Assembly: GCF_000090795.2 (NCBI RefSeq)
Contig: NW_003546365.1
Span: 137,935 to 201,934, forward strand
Length of the DNA stretch: 64,000 nt
Direction: 5' to 3'
DNA from: Amphimedon queenslandica
Taxonomy: Eukaryota > Porifera > Demospongiae > Haplosclerida > Niphatidae
Shown here: positions 41,504 to 53,800 of the stretch, one piece after another
How positions within the stretch are numbered: position 1 is the first letter of the stretch
Layout: the number at the start of each line of letters is the position of its first letter
Position numbers and translations under genes: made by a program
Notes under the pieces: model-generated
What the model was told of the DNA's origin: nothing
Seen by the model: the letters and a program-made list of their open reading frames with translations, nothing else
Database searches by the model: none

Positions 41504-44411
41504 ATGGCGACCTTAGTGAAGGCTCAGAGTAAGGCCATGACTAGCTCTACGGCTCCTGATATTGCTGCCATGACCTGGTTAGAAGCAGCAGAACACATCC
41601 TCAAACAGGAAGGACCAGAAATGCACATTAAGGACCTAACGGAGAGGGTTATGAACCTTGGAATGGTCAATTCTCATTGTAGGACGAGCTTAGAAACTCT
41701 CCTCTACAGACAAGTAAATCACTATGTGTACCATTGTGTGTTATTATCTGCTGTTAACAGTCTCATAAACCTCATTCCAAATTTAAAAGAGTCATAGGGA
41801 GGATGGGCTGGTTTAAATTATCTAACAGTGTCATAGCTGAGAACAACCTTTCGCAATCATTGAACTGTTGCGATGAAGGTAACCCACACACACAAACTGT
41901 GAAGTGAAAATTATAATGTTTCCAAAAAACTGTCAATTATAATATTCACTATATATTGATGTCCTTATACTAAGTAGAAAGTTTGAGCTGATTCCGACTT
42001 CAAATTTTCAAGTTATGACCATTTTTTAAAATGGGCCAATTTCTGAAAAATACCCAAGGCTATAGCCCATGGTTTTTTCCAAAAAATGGCTCCGAAATCA
42101 CCCTCAATTTTTATTAAATTTTCTGATACATATTGATGTACTTATGCTATGTAGAAAGTTTGAGCTGATTCCGAGTTCAAATTTTCAAGTTACGGCCATT
42201 TTAAGAAAATGCCAAAATTCTGAAAAATACCCAAGGCTATAGCCCATGGTTTTTCCCAAAAAATGGCTCTGAAATCACCCCCAATTTTTATTATATTTTT
42301 TGATACATATTGATGTACTAATGCTATGTAGAAAGTTTGAGCCAATTCCGACTTCAATTTTTTGAGTTATGGCCATCTGAAAAAATGAGCCAATTTTAAA
42401 AAATATATACCCTTACAATTGCAAAGTAAAAATGTAATGTGTAAAAGCAAGCTAATGTAAAAACTACCAATTTGATATTTCAAGAAATCCGCTCTATGGA
42501 ATATATTATATATAATTTTTGATTTATTTTAGAAGAAGAGGCAATGATGCCAAAGTCAGTGATAGTCCACAAGCGTAAGAGCAAAGTGATACGGAGAGAG
42601 GAGGAATACGGTGACTGTAATCGTGAGCCTGACTCCGATGAGTCTGACAGTTCTTATTCCAGCACCTCCGACGATGAGGATGACGATGATTGGTCGATGA
42701 AGTATCGGCACATCAAAGGATTCGCTAAAAGGTTGATTATGGTACGTTGTGTGGTAGGTGTGGCTTATTTAGTAGGTGTGGTCTTTTCATAGACTAACGT
42801 TTCATTAGCTAGCGAATTACAATCACTCGAAAACGAAATATCTAAAAGTCAACAAGAGAAGAAGTAAGTATTTAAAGGATTGGACTCTGTCATCATTACT
42901 GTCTGCTAGGTATCTTTTGGAAAGACTCATTAATAAACAAAGTAATGCAAGAACAACAACAACAACAAACAAACAAGATCAGTCCAAACAAGCTACTCCA
43001 GTTGGAGGAGGAGGAGGAGCTACTAGTGTTAAAGTACCCACCACACCTAGTAATAGTAATAGATTAAAGAGGCCACTTCCATCCTCACCACCTGTTTCTC
43101 ATAAACCACACCCATTAACTACCCCGCCCACCAGATCTTCTGAACAGCGTCTGATATACAACGCTATATCGGAACCAAGGGACCTCTTCTCCACCAGTTC
43201 CAGCTCCAGTAATGAAGAGGAGGAAGCAGCTGCTGGTAAAAGAACAGGAAGAGCTTTAAAAGAAGGGACTACTAAACAGAACAAAGCAAGCAAGGAAGAA
43301 TCAATAGGTTGTTATTATTATTGATTATTGATTATTATCAATTGATTATTATCAATTGATTATTATCAATTGATTATTATTGATTATTGATTATTATCAA
43401 ATTGATTATTATTATTGATTTATTATTATTATTATTAATTAGGTACAGGAGGTGGTGGGCGGAAGAAGAGGGTGAGACGGTTACAAGCAATCCCATTGCA
43501 TGAAGATGGTAATTAATTTTATTTATTTATTTTATTTATTTATTTATATAAAAGGGTCTCCTGTATTTCCAATCAAACTAGGTGGACTCCAAGTACATTC
43601 TCTTGGAAAGGTATTATGGGTGTGGCTAGTTATTATTATTAATTATTAATAGGTGGTATGGGATCGACCCTCCTTTCATAACGAGAGGTACATTTGGCCA
43701 TTAGGTTTCAAGAGCACTAGAAGTTACCCAAGCATGACCAACCCTTCAAGAAGATGTCTCTATACCTGCCATATATTAGACGGAAAGGATGGGCCCATTG
43801 TAAGCTCCACCCACTAATAAATTAATTAATAGTTGTTAATAGTTTGAAATGGTTTCTGAGGAAAGTCCAGACTCTCCGATTCGAGCTTCTTCTGCAACCG
43901 CTTGTCACCACATAGTACTGAAAGCAATCAATGAAGCTCGGTATGTGTATGCATGTAGCATTATTTTGTTTATTTAATTTGTTTGTTTGTTGTTCTTTGA
44001 AGAGACAAGCAGGCCACAAATGCTGGCTCAGGTCCAGAATTCTTTGGCTTCTCCCATCCATCGATTCTTAATTTGATCCAGCTGCTCCCTGATGCTGATA
44101 AATGTACTAAGTACAAGCCGACCATATTCCAACAGCCCCTCACTCGTGGGAAGGCCCATCAGCCACTACCCACCTCAACCGATCATAAGAAACCTTTGCT
44201 CTCGTCGTCTGCAAAGAAAAAAGAGAAACCGATTCCAGATTCGTCCCTGGTAGGAGGAGCCCCTTTGACTGTTGGTGGGGGTACGAGTGATCCTAGCTTA
44301 GCCCCTGTCGTTAACCAGCTAATTAGTTATTTGTCGTCAGACAGTGACTCTAATAGCAACGAATACGAACATGAATTAGTTATTGATACTAGCAATAGTA
44401 ATCGGAATTAA
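41504..44411 (+). CDS. HARE-HTH / TBRG1-like FYRN-FYRC nuclear protein
   Basis: About nine exons. Exons 1-2 (41504-41713, 41761-41878) form a HARE-HTH (ASXL/restriction-enzyme winged helix) domain: MTWLEAAEHILKQEGPEMHI and KRVIGRMGWFKLSN. Then come an acidic stretch (DESDSSYSSTSDDEDDDDW) and a TBRG1-type block with KYRHIKGFAKRLI and QQEKKYLLERLINKQ (human EERRYLLKKLLQLQ). After low-complexity sequence follow SPVFPIKLGGLQVHSLGK and an FYRN part (RYIWPLGFKSTRSYPSM, RRCLYTCHILDGKDGP). The FYRC part is FEMVSEESPDSPIRASSA and GPEFFGFSHPSILNLIQLLP. FYRN/FYRC are chromatin-associated domains; TBRG1 (NIAM) is a nuclear growth inhibitor. The junction at 41878/42531 keeps phase, supporting a single gene. 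Human TBRG1 as I know it lacks the HARE-HTH. Confidence 0.82.
41935..42420 (+). repeat. Dispersed repeat array, subfamily II, about three monomers
   Basis: Fills the intron between the HARE-HTH exons and the TBRG1-like part. GTTTGAGC(T/C)(G/A)ATTCCGA recurs at about 41981, 42160 and 42337, a period of about 178 bp. Monomers share CAAGGCTATAGCCCATGG and AAAAAATGGCTC(C/T)GAAATCA. Confidence 0.85.
43318..43440 (+). repeat. Tandem TGATTATTATCAAT repeat in a TBRG1-like intron
   Basis: Repeated TTGATTATTATCAA units, each itself an inverted repeat. It lies between exons ending about 43306 and starting about 43443. Likely slippage-derived. Confidence 0.8.
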
Positions 44412-44477
44412 ATTAATAATTCATTGATTATTATTAATTATACAGCTCATTATTATTCATCATTATTAATTGGTATG

Positions 44478-44502
44478 TTTATTGGTCTACTGCGCATGCG
44501 CA
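44478..44502 (+). promoter_or_regulatory. NRF1-type palindrome and inverted CCAAT box, ETS1/2-like promoter
   Basis: TGCGCATGCGCA at 44491-44502 matches the NRF1 core GCGCATGCGC exactly. An ATTGG (inverted CCAAT) lies 6 bp upstream at 44481-44485. Both are in the 312-bp gap between the TBRG1-like stop and the ETS1/2-like start. CpG-rich motifs stand out in this AT-rich context. Role is inferred. Confidence 0.65.
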
Positions 44503-44723
44503 GTCCGCTCCCATCAAGACAGACCCTTGACACAGAAGGAGAGTTGGAGCTGTACCCTGAAGAGAATACGTGAGTTATTTTAGCTTTTCAAAGTCTCGAT
44601 CTCTCATTCCTCTATGCACACATCGCCCTTTGTCTCTATTGTTCCCTACTCTACTAGGAGGAGGAGCGTGTCTCATCTTTTTGTGTCAAAGCGAGTTTCC
44701 TTTTGAATGAAATCACATACAAA

Positions 44724-47700
44724 ATGGTATGTAACCTAATACTAACACAATTATTGTTTATATTATAGTAATTGACCCTTTTTGTCTTATCCCACAGGAC
44801 TTTAAACTAGGTCTTTACTCTCCAACACAATCTATAGATCAGTTGCAAAGGCCCGTCGATGAACGCATGCACATTAGACGTCCTTCGGATGAAAGCGAAA
44901 GAATACTACGCAAGATATCGGGTTAGTGGGTGTGGTTAATCTATCACTATAGTAACCGTGTTATAGGGGCAGGTATGGCGTCCCTAGACCCAGCAGTTAA
45001 CATGAGTTCCCCTAGACATCTCTCCCTCCCATCTGATGCCAACAATAGTTATAATGAAGTGGGTGAGTTTGTTAAGAACGAACTTGGACTAGGAGACACT
45101 GGTAGGATGATATCAACTGCTTTAAGTGATGGCTACCTCCCTGGGATTGGAATGGATGATGCTTCTAAAGTAATTCCGTGTACATGTACAGTGTAACTTA
45201 TTAAGGACCACACTACCTGTCCTTAATACAGAGGTGTCCTCATTTCAGAGGTACTTTTGTATAGCTTTGTTCCAATTGTGACATTACAAAATGTCCTCGT
45301 TATAAAAGTGTCCTTATCTCTGGGTGTGCTTACATTGAGAGGTTTCACTGTATGGCATAAATATTTAATCTTCTCATAACTTGATATTATTATTATTAAT
45401 CATGTTTTTTTTATTATTTTACTAGTTAAGCCCTCAAGGTATTGCAGGCATGGATCAATCTCCACAGTTTGACGGACGTGTCTTTACGCCTGAGGACCAG
45501 CTGTTCCCACCTCTGACCTCAAACGACCGTCATCCATCAGCTCCACTACTCCACACAATGCTTACCAGTGGAGTCATGGGTAATGCTCAACAACAGCAGC
45601 AGCAGCAACACGTTCAACAGCAACAGATTCATTTGCCTGATACCAAAGACAACATGTTATTAATTTCTCCTAATGATATCGATTCGATGACCAGCCAGAG
45701 AAGCCGTAGTTGGTCTATGCCAATCAACGCTAACAGACCTCCACTCCCGCCCCAGATCTCTATCTCAAGCCCTGATGAGACTCAGGACTACTTCTGTAAG
45801 GGTGTGTGTTTATGTTTATATTTATATTCTTGTTTGTTTAACCTGTATTTTTGTACATTTAATCATTCTGTGTTATTGTCTGATACCTTCCCACTCATTG
45901 GGGCATACAGGAAACTGTGGTGATACCTGTTTCCTTTATTTTAATATATAAATAATCATGTTTTATTTTATTTCCTGCCCACACATATACACATACATGT
46001 ATATATATATATATATTTGGAGTAGGCCTTTAGTGTACATGTATATACACATTACATACACAAACAAAACACTCTACAGACTTGTAAGTGTACTCTGTGC
46101 CCTTCTGTTGTGTGTTGGTTGATGTCTCACAATTCATCCTGCTTCATAATTTAATTTGTTTTATTTGATTTAGTGCCATTTGACAGGCCAGTTAGCATTG
46201 GTGAGGCTAGCTCTTCTCACGAGTATTTCAACACTTTTGGTGATGCCGCGAGGATTCAGCAACACTTTGACGACACTGTACAAAAGTTTTTTCAAGAAAC
46301 ACATCTTCCATCAGGTAACTGCAGCAAGACCATGAAGCAACAGCATCACGTGTAAATTGAATGTTCCTTTCCTGTAGATCCAACTCAGTGGAATGAGTCC
46401 AATGTATTTACTTTCTCTCAATGGACCTCGGCCGAGTTTCAGCTCCCAATCAACTTGCAGCTGTTCCAGGGGATCAACGGGCTCCAGCTCTGCTCTTTCA
46501 CTCAGCAGCAGTTTCACGGACTGGCTAAGGAAAGTGGACACACTCTATTCACTTTTCTGGAGAAAATCAAAGCCTCCGCTACTTGTAAGCCATTACTATT
46601 GATCATTAATCACTGTACACCCCCTCCCTCAATTTATACATGTACATGTACATGTCTTTTTGGTTCTTTCCCCTTTCCCTCCCTCTTAAATTCATTCTAC
46701 ATATCTTCTCTCTCCCCCTCTTTCTCTTCCTCTCTTCCTCCTCCCTCTCTCCCTCCCTCCCCCCTCTCTCTCTCTCTCTCCAGTCCCTAGTTTTGGTGGC
46801 TATCCCTTGCCTGGTAGTGATATGTTTCCAGACCCTGGCTATTATGTTGGTGTTAATAGTAATAATACCAATATGTCTTCTGAATTCTCCACAACATCAC
46901 CGCTAACAAGTAAGTCGTGTTTACAAACACTATTGATATCACTCTGATCTCTCTCTCTCTTTGTATTTCTAGGTCCTCCTTCTATCTCCATTTCTTCTGA
47001 TTTTAAGCCCAACAGGCACTCCGAGGATTTATTTGGTTTATCTAGTTTTGGTTCCAATGGGAGTGGTCATCTCCGCCCACCACCTCCCCCATACCAGCGT
47101 CCAGGTAGCCCCAGTGGTTCCGATATATCCACTCCATACAGTAGTCCAGTTCCTTCTCCTGTAGCATCTCCAGGTCCTTCTCCTATCCATTCTCCTATAT
47201 CTTACTCACCTAATCCATCACCTTCTGCTTCTCCTATACCAAACAGAGCTAATACTGGTGAGAATAAAGAAAAGTCATTGATGTTCATGTAGCTATTGTG
47301 TGACATTATATGTGTGATGTTATTTTTATGAATAAAAGAACATTATCTATTGTTTTATGTTTTAAAGCTGCTTGATTCTTGTTACTAAATACTAATCTCT
47401 CTCTTTCTCTCTCTCATATGTTATAGGTACTGGTCCTATACAATTGTGGCAGTTCCTTTTAGAGCTGCTCACTGACAGAGACTGTCAAAACTGCATTGCA
47501 TGGACGGGAAGAGAGTGGGAATTTAAGCTGATAGACCCGGAGGAGGTGGCCAGGCGCTGGGGTTCAAGAAAGAACAAGCCGAAGATGAATTATGAAAAGC
47601 TAAGCCGCGGCCTGCGATACTATTACGATAAGAATATCATCCACAAGGTCCCGGGGAAGAGATACGTCTATCGGTTTGTGTGTGATTTAGAATCTATGCT

Positions 47701-47980
47701 TGGAATGTCCTTCATAGAGCTTCAGCAGCAGCTCAAAGGAGATTGCGTTGAAGGATCGAAGCCAATCAAAATAGAGCGACAGAGGTCTTGCCCCCAGGCC
47801 ATCCCTCCCCCTCAGTTGTCTCACGGGATGGGGATGTTCCCCGGGGGAGGGGCTAGTGGTGTCCATTACATGCCGCAGGACGTTAACATGCAGGGCTTAC
47901 ATATAAATAGTCCAGGACATTCTCCTTATGCTGTGTCACCTTTATCTACTTCACCAGTCATGAGGGGCTACATGCAATAA
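44724..47980 (+). CDS. PNT-ETS transcription factor, ETS1/2-like
   Basis: About nine coding exons. The proposed start is an ATG (44724-44726) directly before an intron, giving [16 protein letters not shown] after splicing. The upstream exon (about 44475-44575) has an open frame that is not in phase with the protein and is probably 5' UTR. Internal exons carry Gln runs (QQQQQQQ) and Ser/Pro-rich sequence. A Pointed-like domain is at about 46378-46584: [18 protein letters not shown] and [15 protein letters not shown]. The last exon carries the ETS domain, [20 protein letters not shown] through [20 protein letters not shown] and [20 protein letters not shown], then [12 protein letters not shown]. 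This is very close to ETS1/2 ([20 protein letters not shown] and YRFVCDL are signatures). It binds GGA(A/T). An intron contains the second MITE copy. Confidence 0.9.
45187..45352. mobile_element. MITE-like element, second (inverted) copy
   Basis: 166 bp from TACAGTGTAACTTATTAAGG to GAGGTTTCACTGTA. Read in reverse it follows the element at 15493-15656 (shared GGTACTTTTGTATAG(C/G), TGTCCTTA, CAGAGGTGTCCTCATTTCAG). It is more diverged and has no tandem amplification. Located in an intron of the ETS1/2-like gene. Confidence 0.7.
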
Positions 47981-48512
47981 AAATTGTTATTTTTTGTTAT
48001 TTAATTATTATTATTATTATTATTGATGCAATGTTGTAATTTCTTTCCCTCTTTTTTTTCATTCAGTAACTGCAGCAACTCAATCATAAAATGCATTTCT
48101 TTTTTCATCTAATGTAATGTTAATTATTATTATTATTATTATTACTATTACTTTTTCAGGAATTATTTTTATTATTAAAATTAAGCACCCCCTAGTTAAT
48201 TAAAATTTGTTAATAACCAGTAGATCACGTGACTTATGTGTGCCTAAACGGAAGTAATCTTCTCCGCAACTTTGTCCCTTAGGGCGGAAGTCTTCTCTTT
48301 TCCTTCTTTCTCTCCTTATTTCTTCTCTAGAAAATCCTTTTTCCTCTCGTTATTTCGTCAAGTAATGAGCATTTTATATCTATTGACTTTTTTAAAATCT
48401 CATTTGGTTCTTTTTCAATCATTTTAGGCCAAGTCCCGCCATATTCCTTTGCCTACCCCTAACTTCATCCATTCCGAGTCTTATCTAATCCCTCTCCCCT
48501 CGCCTGAGGATA
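47981..48512. promoter_or_regulatory. Intergenic region upstream of the PNT-less ETS gene
   Basis: Holds the ETS1/2-like 3' UTR, ATT microsatellites, and at 48225-48233 a TCACGTGAC palindrome (E-box/CLEAR-like). A CT-rich tract (48280-48360) leads to the start codon. No gene seen. Confidence 0.5.
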
Positions 48513-50520
48513 ATGTCTAAAGAAGGAGAAGAAATGGAGGCCAGTGAATCACAGGAGACAGCTTCTCCTCCTACTACTACTCATTCGCCGCTGCGGCCGG
48601 TAGGGGCAGGTAGGCCCTAACGCATATCCTCTTCCTCGTTAGAGGGAAGACGACAAAATTTCACAATCTCTTTCTTCTGTTCTTCCTTCTCTCTCCCCGT
48701 ATTGTGTATATACACATTCTCCCGTTGTCTCTCCCTCCATCTTTTTATTTAAATACAATATTAACTGTCTCTACACTATACCCTTTCTTCCTCTCTGTCT
48801 ATAACATATTTCACTTTCTCTCTCTCTCTCCTTGTTTAGAGTCAACTGTAACTCCACAAGTCACAAAGTCCTCGCTCTTATCTCCTCCTGTCTCTCTCTC
48901 GTCAGACGCTACCAAATCTCCCATTCTCTCTCCTCCTCTATCCTCTGAGATTCTTTCATCACTGATCGCTGCTACAACATCAGATAAACAAGACGAAGTT
49001 ACAGTCTCTTCTCTTATAGCAGCTGCCACTGGCGTTCCTCCAATTGAAAATCCTTCAGCAGCTGCTTCCGCCAACAATGGAACCAGCACAGCAGCTTCTA
49101 CTACTACTACTACACCTTCAAAGTAAGCACAATATTTGTAATTTTTTAAATTACGTATTTTTCCTTATTATGTACATGTAGATTTTTAAAGGGTAAAAAA
49201 AATTTTGACAGATTGCTAAATTTTGTAATTGGTGGGTTTATTGTAGCCATGTTCCCATTAAAATGGCTGGTTTTATTATGACAACTCCAAATTTGTCAAA
49301 TTATCCCCTCCAAAATTACCCAAAACTTCATTATTATTGTAAATGTAATTTCGTTGATGTTATTCTTTCAATATAACTAATAATGATTATATATTAATTG
49401 TTAGGTCAGCTCCATCCATCACTCCGCTGACAGCAGCTGGTATTACTGGAGGTGTTGGAGGGAATGGTCTCCTACCATGCCTTGTCTGTTACCCAGGAGG
49501 GAATAATTATTCCCTGGTTTGGCTCCCTTATGATTCTACAGCTGCTGCCACAAACACTTCCATAGCATCAACTCAGCCATCAGTCCCATCACTTCCTACC
49601 ACTAGTACCAGTAACGCTACTCAGTCTTCAACTGTTGCTGCCACGCCCACAAGTGTTTCCATGGTAACATCTCCTCCTGCTCTTTCTCCTCCTCACACCA
49701 CCTCAGGTGACATCAGTCCGGCCGTTACTCCTAACAACCCGCTGTTGCCTAGCAACCTGTCGGCGGCCATTACTCAGAGTTATCTCCAACTGTTACAGCT
49801 CCAGCAACTTCAGCAGCAGCAACAGCAACAAGCCAGCAGCACTAATGCAGCAACTGCCTCAGCTTCTATACCTTTTGTATCACCACACTCTTCATTCATG
49901 AGCTCAAGCAATGACATATTGACGCAGTCCATTTCTTCTAATAACACACAAGTTACCCAGTCTCACAACTCAGGTTAATTAAGATTTAAATTAATTAAGA
50001 TCAAAATAATTATCTTTTCTTTTATCTGCTATCCCTCCCTCTCTCCCTCTCTCTCTCTCTCTCTTGAGTCTTCAAAACATTATTATGCTGATAATTTTTA
50101 TTAATTTTTTTAGGTCCTCCTCAAGTTGAATTCAATACAGGTTCTCAGATCCAGTTGTGGCAGTTTCTCCTTGAGCTCCTGACGGACCGTGAGAGCCAGT
50201 CCTGTATCAAGTGGACCTACAAACAGGACTGGGAGTTTAAAATTGTTGACCCCCCTGAGGTCGCAAGACGCTGGGGGGAGAGAAAAAACAAGCCCACAAT
50301 GAATTACGAGAAGCTAAGCAGAGGTCTTCGGTATTATTACGATAAAAATATAATAAAGAAGGTTCATAATCAGAGATATGTTTATTTGTTTGTGTGTGAT
50401 TTGGAATCTCTGCTTGGCCTTTCTTTCACTGAGTTGCAGAAAGCTCTTACAGCAAGTGGGGAGCAGGGTACGGCGATTACGATTGAGAAGAAGTTAAACA
50501 CAACAAAGAAGAGTAATTAA
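48513..50520 (+). CDS. ETS-domain transcription factor without Pointed domain
   Basis: Four to five exons. The N-terminal ~400 residues are Ser/Thr/Ala/Pro-rich with a Gln run ([11 protein letters not shown]) and no recognisable Pointed domain. The last exon gives the ETS domain at the C-terminus: [20 protein letters not shown], then [40 protein letters not shown] and [19 protein letters not shown]. Recognition-helix arginines are intact. Two features differ from the neighbour: GKRYVYRF is replaced by NQRYVYLF, and WTGREWEF by WTYKQDWEF. The shared C-terminal phrase VCDLES(M/L)LG(M/L)SF(I/T)ELQ with the gene at 44724 suggests local tandem duplication. It is C-terminal as in GABPA or ETV, but subfamily is uncertain. 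Confidence 0.85.
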
Positions 50521-50855
50521 TAGTTTGGCTGGAAGAGAGAGAGAGAGAGGGACAGAAAGAAATAAACACGTTCATTAATTTATTATTACATTAATAATAT
50601 CATTCATTTTCATCGACTTTTTCTTTAGAAACACAGTCAGTTATATTATTAATACTTTTCCTTTTTGTCAATTGATAAGAATTTTTTGTCATTTTCCACT
50701 TTTAAAATTTAATACATAAGTCCTTATGGTGCTGCAATGGGGCTACATTAATTATAGTCACATATGACGTAATAAGTGGCCTTGTTGCTCTTTAATTAGA
50801 AATATAAAAGTCTGATAGTCACGTGATCACCCACGTGGTGTGCATTGATTGCAGC
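50521..50855. promoter_or_regulatory. TOMM70 upstream region with CRE-like site and paired E-boxes
   Basis: TGACGTAA (CREB/ATF half-palindrome) at 50765-50772, TCACGTGA at 50819-50826 and CACGTG at 50832-50837 precede the TOMM70 start at 50856. The E-boxes may lie in the 5' UTR. The rest is AT-rich 3' UTR of the preceding gene. Confidence 0.5.
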
Positions 50856-53800
50856 ATGTCTTCATCAACGGGTTCTTCTGGTGGTGAAGGAGGAGGATTA
50901 GCAAGATGGCAGGTGGTGGTAGCTGCTGTGGGAGTTAGTGTAGCTGTTGCTGGTACAGTGGGGGCCGTGTATTGGCTCTGCTCCAAAGGAGGGAGTAAGA
51001 AAGGCTCGAAACCTGAAGCTGATAGTAGAGTGAACTCGTTAACCAGTGAGACTGGATCAACTGGTCATAATGAAGATAGAGAACCAGTGAGTATAATAAT
51101 AATATGATGATAATAATATTAACATGAATGATTATATAATTACATGTAATTGGGAGGGGCTAGTTATTTTATTAATTAATGTTTGGAGATTGTTCTTAAT
51201 TATTTTGATGTTTTTATTCTATCTTAGTCTGCCTTAGAGAGAGCAAGAGAGGCTAAGTCTCGTGGTAATGCATTATTCAAACAGAAGCAGCTGGAGGAGG
51301 CACTCAAGTGCTACAAGGAAGCAATAGAGATTTGTCCTCCTGAAGAAACTGATGACATTGCAACCTTTCATCACAACATTGCAGCTGTGTATGACAAAAT
51401 GGTCGGTTATATAAATGATATATATTTTATTAGTTTTAAAATTTTTATCATAGGTTGTTGATTGTACTGATAATGATGAAAAAGTACAGTATATCTTGCA
51501 TTATTCTGTTTATTTATTTATTTGTTATTAATTTATTATTTGCTTGTGTTGTTGTACATGTACTTATTTTGACTTGTTTTTAGGTGATACTCTGGGAAGG
51601 TATCAGAGGTCATTGCACTGAAGCAATTAAACTAAAACCGAAATATATAAAAGCTATTTTTAGAAGATTTCATGCAAATCGTGCACTGAATAACAAAAGA
51701 GAAGCTTTATTAGGTACAATAATCTTAATTATTATTTTTTATTTTTATATGTTTGTTTGTTTGTTTGTTTGTTGTTTAGATGTTACAAGATTGATGATCC
51801 TAGATGAAGACAGTATGAAAACGTTAGCCGAGTTAGCACAATCGTTATTCAAAGACGTTTCCAAAGAATTGGCTGAAGAGAACTTCCCAGTAAATAACAT
51901 CATAATATTATAGTATCAATCATATAATTATTATTTATTTAGAAATTAGGAGCTCTTGAGCCACCTACTCAACTGGTCAGGACATACTTCAACTCGTTTC
52001 TTTGGAAAGGTTTGTGTGTTGCTATGGTTACTTGTTGCTATGGCGTTTCTAGATGACATATCTCGAAGCCGTCTGAAAGAATTATGGGATGGAGCAGGAG
52101 GGGATGTGGATCGTTTTGACGATGAAGCGTTCGTCAAGGCAGCTGGGCAGTTCCTTTCCGGACAGTACAGTGGTATCATTGACGTATTGACTCAAGCTGT
52201 GAATGAAGGTTTAGTAACAATTAATTAATAACTTTTAATTATTAGTTAATTTATTAATTAGGTCACGAAGTGTTTAAATCTCGTTCCCTATTGTTGCGAG
52301 GGACCTTACTGAGTCTCTGGAGACGTGAAACTGATGCCATGAATGACCTTAGATCCGTCCTATCACTGCCTGACGTGCCTTCTGAAGTAAGTCATGTATA
52401 CTCTATTTCTATTTAATGCCCATCGTCATAGTTACTAGCTGATGCCCATATAAAGATAGCTGCTATATATGCTGGCCTGTCTCAAGTTAAGGAATGTTAT
52501 GAGGAGTTTGACAAAGCCTTAAACGAGAAACCTGATCACGTTGATGTGTTTATGCAGCGAGCTAGAGTATGTTTTTATTAATTGGTAATTTGGTATTTTA
52601 ATTATTGTTTTTTTTTTAGGTTGCCATGGAATCAGATGATCCTAGTGTTGTTCTAAAAGGAGTCGATGACTTAGAAATTGTTTTAAAATTATCTCCTACT
52701 TCATCCATAGCGCTATACTGCATGGGGTGGGTGTGGCTAATATCAATAATGAATTAATAATTATTTTATTGGTTCATTCTCAGGTCAATGTATCACAGAG
52801 CTGGTCTTCTGTCAAGGTCTATACATTTCTTTGAAGGCGCTAGATCAAAGTTTGAACAAGCATACAAATCAGCTCCTGGTCTTGCCGAGGGACTTTTACT
52901 ATATGCACTGGTAAGAGTCATCAGAAAATAATATAATAAAGTTGAGAGTGATTTTGGAGCCCATTTTTTGATTAAAGCATGGGTACAGGGTATAAGGTAC
53001 AGAAATTTTTTAAATGGCCATAACTCAAAGATTTTAGCTCGGAATCAATTCAAACTTTCTACACAGCATAAGAACATCAATATGTATCAAAAAATGTAAT
53101 GAAAATTGGGGGTGATTTTGGAGCCATTTTTTGGAAAAAACCATGGGCTATAGTACAGGGAAATTTTCAGAAATTTGGCTCATTTTAAAAATGACGATAA
53201 CTCGAAAAATCTAAGTCGGAATAGTCTCAAACTTTCTACACAGTATAAGGACATCAATATGTATCAAAAAATGTAATAAAAATTGGGGGTGATTTCGGAG
53301 CCATTTTTCAGAAAAAAGCATAGTACAGGGTACAATGTATGTATAGCAAAGAGCTGAGCAGCGCTATTATTATTAATTAATTAATAGTTTCTACAAGATG
53401 TTGAGGAGGTACAATTGTCTGAGGAGATATTGCACAAAGCAATAGAACTGGAGCCTGACAATGCTTCAGCCCATTTCACCATCAGCATCTTGTACCTGCT
53501 GGCTCACAGGGACATGGATAAAGCCATCAACAGCCTAAGAACAGCAATTGAGATGGACTCCTCCTGCATACAGGCTTATGAAACACTGGCGTCACTGGAA
53601 ATGCAAAAGTATGTAGTAATAATACTAACAGTAAATCCAATAGTGATTATCCTTGTGTTATAATCTTAGAGGCAATAAAGAGAAGGCTCTGGAGCTGTAT
53701 GATGCAGCTGTTAAAAACTCAAGATCAATTTTAGAAATGCAGCAAGGATACTTAGCAAGAGAAGTATTCACAACACAAGTAATTTCTTTTAGTATATATT

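Noticed and set aside
52017-52045. GTTGCTATGGTTAC followed by GTTGCTATGG, X-box-like
   Set aside because: It lies in a 40-nt TOMM70 intron, is only a partial match, and TOMM70 is not a cilium gene.
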